Shown: piece after piece, positions 58,635-64,000 of the stretch
Position numbering within the stretch: the stretch's first letter is position 1
Layout: each line of letters begins with the position of its first letter
NCBI GenBank assembly: GCA_030431095.1
Contig: JAUIJU010000010.1
Location: forward strand, 26,665-90,664
DNA from: Gammaproteobacteria bacterium
GTDB lineage: Bacteria > Pseudomonadota > Gammaproteobacteria > Xanthomonadales > SZUA-36
Direction of reading: 5' to 3'
Length of the DNA: 64,000 nucleotides
Made by a program: the position numbers and the translations under genes
Notes under the pieces: model-generated
What the model was told of the DNA's origin: nothing
The model's input: the letters and a program-made list of their open reading frames with translations, nothing else
Database searches by the model: none

Positions 58635-59198
58635 TCAGGCCTTGCCCGGTTCGGCGATGCCCTCGCCCTCGAAAGCCGGGTGGTAGCGCACCAGGCCCGC
58701 CAGGCCGTCGAGCCCGCCGGGTGACAGGCTGCGGGCCATGAACGCCTCGCGAGGCACCTCCCAGGCGCAATGCAGCCCACGATCCGCCGCCGGTTCGAAA
58801 CCGAAGCGAGGGTAGTACTCGGGGTGGCCCAGCACCACCACGGCGCGCGCGCCCGTGTCACGGGCGGCGCTGAGGCCGCCCTTCATCAGTCGGGTGCCGA
58901 TGCCCTGGCGCTGCTGGTCTGGTGCAACCGCCATGGGGCCCAGGCCGAACAGGCGCGCCGCTGGCAGGCGCATGCATTGCACCGGTGTGAACAGGATGTG
59001 CCCAAGCAGTGTTTCGCCACGGGTCGCGACCAGTCCCAGGTAGGGGCGCGCCTGGGCGCGCAGCGCATCCACCAGCCGTGCTTCGAAAGTGGTCGGAAAG
59101 GCGGTTTCCAGCAGACCGCGGATGCCGGCGGCGTCCTCGCGCTGTTCGAGCCGGACCAGGCAGTTCGCTGGGGGGCGGTTGGGTGGTGGGCTGTTCAA
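58635..59198 (-). CDS. GNAT-family N-acetyltransferase
   Basis: A 187-residue acetyltransferase with the acetyl-CoA motif GLGPMAVAPDQQRQGIGTRLMKGGL and the downstream VVVLGHPEYYPRFGFEPAADRGLHCAWEVP, typical of the YhbS-like group. The target is unknown. A TTG at 59198 preceded by GAGGAACG is taken as start because upstream residues are not domain-like and overlap the neighbour; this is uncertain. It is three bases from modA and 26 from the small membrane protein gene, so it probably belongs to the mod transcript. Confidence 0.82.
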   Translation of the reverse strand: MNSPPPNRPPANCLVRLEQREDAAGIRGLLETAFPTTFEARLVDALRAQARPYLGLVATRGETLLGHILFTPVQCMRLPAARLFGLGPMAVAPDQQRQGIGTRLMKGGLSAARDTGARAVVVLGHPEYYPRFGFEPAADRGLHCAWEVPREAFMARSLSPGGLDGLAGLVRYHPAFEGEGIAEPGKA

Positions 59199-59224
59199 GG
59201 CCGGGCGTTCCTCGCGGTTCGAGG

Positions 59225-59467
59225 TCAGTCGCCCATGATCACCAGCGCCAGCCACGGCGCCAGGTTGAAAATGAAGATCAGCAGCTTGAACTGGCCCATC
59301 AGCTGGAAATTGAGGGCGCGAACCTGGCCCAGGTCCAGTTTCGAAACGCCGGTCTGTAAACGCATCGCCCAGTCGCCGGTCAGCATGGCCAATGCCCAGA
59401 TCAGCAATACGCCGATGTTGACGACCAGGCACCAGCCAAGAAAGGTCTCAAGGGTGTTCATGTCCAC
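59225..59467 (-). CDS. Small membrane protein, DUF6868-like
   Basis: An 80-residue protein with two transmembrane helices (LGWCLVVNIGVLLIWALAML and LLIFIFNLAPWLALVIMG). The helix-loop-helix with FNLAPWLALVIM matches the DUF6868 family as I recall it. Function unknown. The GTG at 59467 lies seven bases after a perfect AGGAGG and is preferred to ATG two codons on (thirteen bases). It is the first gene of the run leading to GNAT and modABC. Confidence 0.78.
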   Translation of the reverse strand: MDMNTLETFLGWCLVVNIGVLLIWALAMLTGDWAMRLQTGVSKLDLGQVRALNFQLMGQFKLLIFIFNLAPWLALVIMGD

Positions 59468-59522
59468 GTCACTACCTCCTGTGATGTCAGCTTAGCACCC
59501 CCCTGGCCTGGGGGCGGGGCAC

Positions 59523-59550
59523 AAAAAAGCCCGCCGGGTGGCGGGCTTTT
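59523..59550 (-). terminator. Intrinsic terminator of the Bax-inhibitor-1 gene
   Basis: Reading the minus strand, GCCCGCC-ACCC-GGCGGGC is followed by TTTTTT. The stem has seven GC pairs. It lies 20 bases after the stop of the gene at 59570. Confidence 0.88.
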
Positions 59551-59569
59551 CGTTCGCTTCGTGAGCGGA

Positions 59570-60241
59570 TCACTCGTCGCCGAAGGCGAAGCCGAAAATG
59601 TGCAGCAGGCTGGTGAACAGGTTGTAGATGCTCACGAACAGCGTCACGGTGGCCATGATGTAGTTGGTCTCACCGCCGCGCACGATCTGCTGGGTCTCCC
59701 ACAGGATCAGCCCGGCCATCAGCAGCACGAACATGGCGCTGACCGCCAGCGCCAGCGGCTGGAACTGGAAGAAAATATTCGCCAGGGCCGCCACGAAGGC
59801 CACCAGGATGCCGACCATCAGGAACTTGCCCATGAAGGAGAAGTCCCGCTTGGCGGTCAGGGCGATGCCGGACATGGCCAGGAAAATCACCGCCGTGCCA
59901 CCCATGGCCATCATCACCAGTTCGGTGCCGTTGGCGTACATGTAGGTGTAGGCGTTGATGATGGGCCCGAGGGTATAGCCCATGAAGCCCGTCAGGGCGA
60001 AACAGGCCGCGATGCCCCAGCCGCTGTTGCGCAGTTTCGTGGTCAGGAACAGCAGGCCGAAATAACCGACCAGCGTAATGACGATGCCGGGGTAGGGCAG
60101 GTTCAGCGCCATGGACACGCCCGCGACGGCGGCGGAAAACAACAGGGTGAGGCTGAGCAACAGGTAGGTGTTGCGCAGCACCCGGTTCATGGTCACGGCG
60201 TCGACGCGCTGTGCGGTTTGCGGATAGTAGGTCTGGTTCAT
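59570..60241 (-). CDS. Bax inhibitor-1/YccA family membrane protein
   Basis: A 223-residue protein with seven transmembrane helices. Family-like stretches are VLRNTYLLLSLTLLFSAAVAGVSMAL, GIALTAKRDFSFMGKFLM and the C-terminal VSIYNLFTSLLHIFGFAFGDE, with the conserved Asp pair near the end. E. coli relatives (YccA, YbhL) modulate FtsH proteolysis or act as pH-sensitive calcium leak channels; which role applies here is not known. It is a single-gene unit with its own terminator. Confidence 0.92.
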   Translation of the reverse strand: MNQTYYPQTAQRVDAVTMNRVLRNTYLLLSLTLLFSAAVAGVSMALNLPYPGIVITLVGYFGLLFLTTKLRNSGWGIAACFALTGFMGYTLGPIINAYTYMYANGTELVMMAMGGTAVIFLAMSGIALTAKRDFSFMGKFLMVGILVAFVAALANIFFQFQPLALAVSAMFVLLMAGLILWETQQIVRGGETNYIMATVTLFVSIYNLFTSLLHIFGFAFGDE

Positions 60242-60475
60242 GGTCAGGATATGGCTCCCAATCAGTGCGAATTCAATGGATTAGGCCCGTGTTTTTGGCG
60301 GAAGTTCCCGCCGCCGAAACACCGGGTTCAACAACGGCGAATACTCTATCCGATTCCCTGATTCGGGGCCATAGGGCGGCGGTCAGGGGTGGTGGATGGG
60401 GCCCTGTTCCCGTAAAATGACGCGCCTCGAAACCGGGGCGGCCAGAGCGCCGTTCCAGGGCATCGACCCGTCACC

Positions 60476-60565
60476 GGAGGGGTGGCAGAGCGGTTGAATG
60501 CACTGGTCTTGAAAACCAGCAAGGGTGAAAGCCCTTCGTGGGTTCGAATCCCACCCCCTCCGCCA
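60476..60565 (+). tRNA. tRNA-Ser (anticodon TGA)
   Basis: A 90-base class II tRNA with encoded CCA. The acceptor GGAGGGG pairs with CCCCTCC, the anticodon loop is CTTGAAA (anticodon TGA), the long variable arm is AAGGGTGAAAGCCCTT, and the T arm is GTGGG-TTCGAAT-CCCAC. A -10-like TAAAAT is at 60413-60418. Confidence 0.96.
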
Positions 60566-60570
60566 GTCAA

Positions 60571-60605
60571 CAAAAAGGCCCCGCGGCGCGGGGCCTTTTT
60601 GTTTT
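60571..60605 (+). terminator. Intrinsic terminator after tRNA-Ser
   Basis: A run of five A residues, GGCCCCGC-GGC-GCGGGGCC stem-loop (eight GC pairs), then TTTTTGTTTT. Confidence 0.93.
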
Positions 60606-60716
60606 GCGGAATCTGAATTCGGGATTCTCTTGTTTGACGCGCGCTTGGTAAGCCGGCAGTTCCCCACCTAAACTTATCGGCACTTCCCAAATCCCCAGGC
60701 TCAGTCCCTTCAACCG

Positions 60717-61775
60717 ATGCCCATCACCGCGCGCCTTTTGCTCTGCCTTGCCGCATTCACCTGGCTGAGCTCGTCGCCGGCGCAAACCGCCGACGGCACC
60801 GCCGCCAGCCTGGTCGAGCGCGTTGCCCCGATCTATCCGCGTCCGGCGCGACTGACCCAAACCGAGGGCTGGGTGCTGGTGGGCTACTCGGTGACCGAAG
60901 CAGGCAGAACTGATGACATTCACGTGCTCGACGCCAGCATCGAGGACGTGTTCGACCAGGCGGCCATCAGCGCGATCCGCCAGTACCGTTACGAACCCGC
61001 CACGTTCCTGGGTGAGGCGGTGTCACAGGGCGGGCTGTCGCAGCGCATCTTTTTCATTCTCTCCAGTCAGAAGTGGGAAGTCGGCAAGGCGTTCGAGACC
61101 GGCTACGCCGAGGCCAACAGGGCCCTGAACGAAGACCGTCCGGAAGATGCAGAGCGCCGGGTCAAGCAGTTGGGCGCTTCGCCGCGCAAGTGGCTGGCCG
61201 AGGTGTACTACATGAGCCTGCTGCGGCTTCGCCTGGCCCAGGCCCGTGGAGATTCCGCCGCTGCCTTGCGTCACATCGACCAGGCCGTACTCGTGGCGCG
61301 GGAAAAGGCGCCGCGCAACGTGTTGACGGGGACGTTGCGCCAGGCGGTGCAGGTGCAGGCCCAGGCAAGCGAGTACGCCCTGGCGCTGGACACCCTGGCG
61401 CAATTGCGCGCGGCGGGCGGAGGCCTCGCCGACGACGATCCGATGGTCGAGGTGGAGCGCTACCTGCGCAGCGTGATCGCAGGTGACCAGCCGATCGAAC
61501 GCTCGGTGGCGATCCGTGTCTGCGAGACCTGCTGGCCAACGGTCACCACCTGGGACGGCAAGTTGAACCGCAATCAGTTCCAGGTGGACCAGGTCGACGG
61601 CGAAGTCAGTGACGTGGAAGTGAGTTGCGGCATGCACACGGTCTCGTTCGACTACGAGCCGGGCAGGGTGTGGCTGATCGATCGGGAATGGGGCGACTGC
61701 GCGCTGCGGGTGTACGGCGCGGCGGGCACCACCTTCCGGCTGCTCGAGCCACCACGCGGGGCCGGAGCAGGCTGA
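60717..61775 (+). CDS. Exported protein with TonB C-terminal domain
   Basis: A 352-residue secreted protein. The signal peptide (MPITARLLLCLAAFTWLSS, cleavage near AQTADG) is followed directly by a TonB_C domain (about 30-115, VAPIYPRPARLTQTEGWVLVGYSVTEAGRTDDIHVLDAS, AAISAIRQYRYEPA). There is no transmembrane anchor or Pro-rich segment as in TonB itself. Residues 115-260 are helical and TPR-like (AEANRALNEDRPEDAERRV), and a CETC pair lies near residue 270. Function unknown; perhaps a periplasmic TonB-like energy partner or scaffold. Ends exactly against the next convergent gene. Confidence 0.82.
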   Translation: MPITARLLLCLAAFTWLSSSPAQTADGTAASLVERVAPIYPRPARLTQTEGWVLVGYSVTEAGRTDDIHVLDASIEDVFDQAAISAIRQYRYEPATFLGEAVSQGGLSQRIFFILSSQKWEVGKAFETGYAEANRALNEDRPEDAERRVKQLGASPRKWLAEVYYMSLLRLRLAQARGDSAAALRHIDQAVLVAREKAPRNVLTGTLRQAVQVQAQASEYALALDTLAQLRAAGGGLADDDPMVEVERYLRSVIAGDQPIERSVAIRVCETCWPTVTTWDGKLNRNQFQVDQVDGEVSDVEVSCGMHTVSFDYEPGRVWLIDREWGDCALRVYGAAGTTFRLLEPPRGAGAG

Positions 61776-62015
61776 TCAGTCCAGGATGGCGGCGCCGGAA
61801 ACGGTGCGAGTGTCGGCCAGCTGGGGATCGTCGGCCAACTGGCCCGCCATGCCAAAGCCCCAAAGGCCGGCCAGCAAGGCAAGCAGCAATACCCAGCGGA
61901 CGCGTCGACGTCGCTGGCTGCAGGGTATGACCACGGTGCCGGGCCGGGCGGAATAGTCGTCCCCGGTCCGGAACAGGCGCCGACGAATCGGCCCGGTGCG
62001 TTCGAGATGTTCCAT
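61776..62015 (-). CDS. Small single-pass membrane protein, unknown
   Basis: A 79-residue protein I do not recognise. A basic N-terminal half (GPIRRRLFRTGDDYSARP, SQRRRRVRW) leads into one transmembrane helix (VLLLALLAGLWGFGMAGQLA) and a short exported tail. AGAGGA lies seven bases upstream of the ATG, which supports translation. It abuts the stop of the TonB-domain gene with no gap. The cytoplasmic basic region could contact DNA, RNA or lipid, but this is a guess. Confidence 0.55.
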   Translation of the reverse strand: MEHLERTGPIRRRLFRTGDDYSARPGTVVIPCSQRRRRVRWVLLLALLAGLWGFGMAGQLADDPQLADTRTVSGAAILD

Positions 62016-62176
62016 CCTTGGAATCCTCTAGTGCGTCCAGAGACGCCCTTTATAAGGTATTTATGCAGTAATGACAAATGCTTGGCGGAGCTTCTGAAGG
62101 TTCTATGTTGCACCCGCCATGAATCATTGGCCGATGCGACACTGGCCTGGCGGCGTCACGGCATGACTTCCCACCC

Positions 62177-62205
62177 TGCACAATCGCCCTGGCTTGGGGT
62201 AGGCT
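62177..62205 (+). promoter_or_regulatory. Possible sigma-70 promoter of the S9 peptidase gene
   Basis: TGCACA (62177-62182), a 17-base spacer and TAGGCT (62200-62205). This would give a leader of about 25 bases. The -35 is weak. Confidence 0.4.
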
Positions 62206-62236
62206 TTCGCGCGATTCACGCTACGGAGAGACCCCT

Positions 62237-64000
<1,764 letters not shown>

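Overview
The window is GC-rich chromosomal DNA from a gammaproteobacterium. Support comes from the neighbourhoods aat-trxB-ftsK-lolA-serS, mfd-csiV, rsgA/orn divergent pair, ppsA/ppsR divergent pair, and a DUF1249 protein. The AddAB-type pair of the kind annotated 'probable DNA repair protein' and the dusB gene lacking a fis partner suggest a Xanthomonadales/Chromatiales-like lineage (for example Wenzhouxiangella-like), but this placement is an inference. No insertion sequence, prophage, integron or CRISPR array was seen; the window reads as ordinary, tightly packed core chromosome with a few accessory genes.

Layout. 0-4.2 kb: an iron/heme-type TonB-dependent receptor with two inner-membrane partners. 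4.2-7.9 kb: lysS, a glycosyltransferase with an extra C-terminal domain, and an omega-amidase. 7.9-10.1 kb: a two-gene potassium-channel operon. 10.1-20.5 kb, minus strand: ppa, csiV, mfd, a traB-dusB-nhaC run, a small exported protein and rsgA. 20.7-25.4 kb: orn, ppsA/ppsR, DUF1249 and a tRNA-Ala/tRNA-Glu operon with a near-consensus promoter. 25.6-28.6 kb: moaA-moaD-moaE facing tusA-like-moaC (molybdenum cofactor synthesis). 28.7-30.5 kb: a trypsin-like protease, then a 375-base gene-free leader rich in hairpins and an unrecognised 'PWGW' membrane protein. 30.6-37.5 kb: a DNA repair island, with a SRAP protein divergent from an AddB-like/AddA-like nuclease-helicase pair. 37.5-43.1 kb, minus strand: rimO-rsmC and an ECF sigma / membrane-anchored partner / PDZ protein operon. 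43.2-47 kb: greB, a small heat-shock gene with a sigma-32 promoter and a possible RNA thermometer, plsC, a rhomboid-like protein and an SRPBCC/GyrI-like fusion. 46.9-55.2 kb: EamA transporter, aat, trxB, ftsK, lolA, a TlpA-like thioredoxin and serS. 55.2-60.2 kb, minus strand: aldo/keto reductase, modCBA, a GNAT acetyltransferase, a small membrane protein and a Bax-inhibitor-1 protein. 60.5-64 kb: tRNA-Ser, a TonB-domain protein, a small membrane protein and the 5' part of an S9 peptidase cut by the window edge.

How genes work together. Molybdate uptake (modABC) and cofactor synthesis (moaACDE) are both present but 28 kb apart, with no molybdoenzyme in the window. Start codons were moved from the longest open frame to internal codons in many genes, on the basis of family start, ribosome binding site and ATGA-type overlaps; these choices are stated per entry. 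The most interesting signals are the structured leader plus PWGW protein, the possible heat-sensing leader of the hsp20 gene, the AddB-like protein that seems to have lost its iron-sulfur cysteines, and the sigma-factor/PDZ operon.
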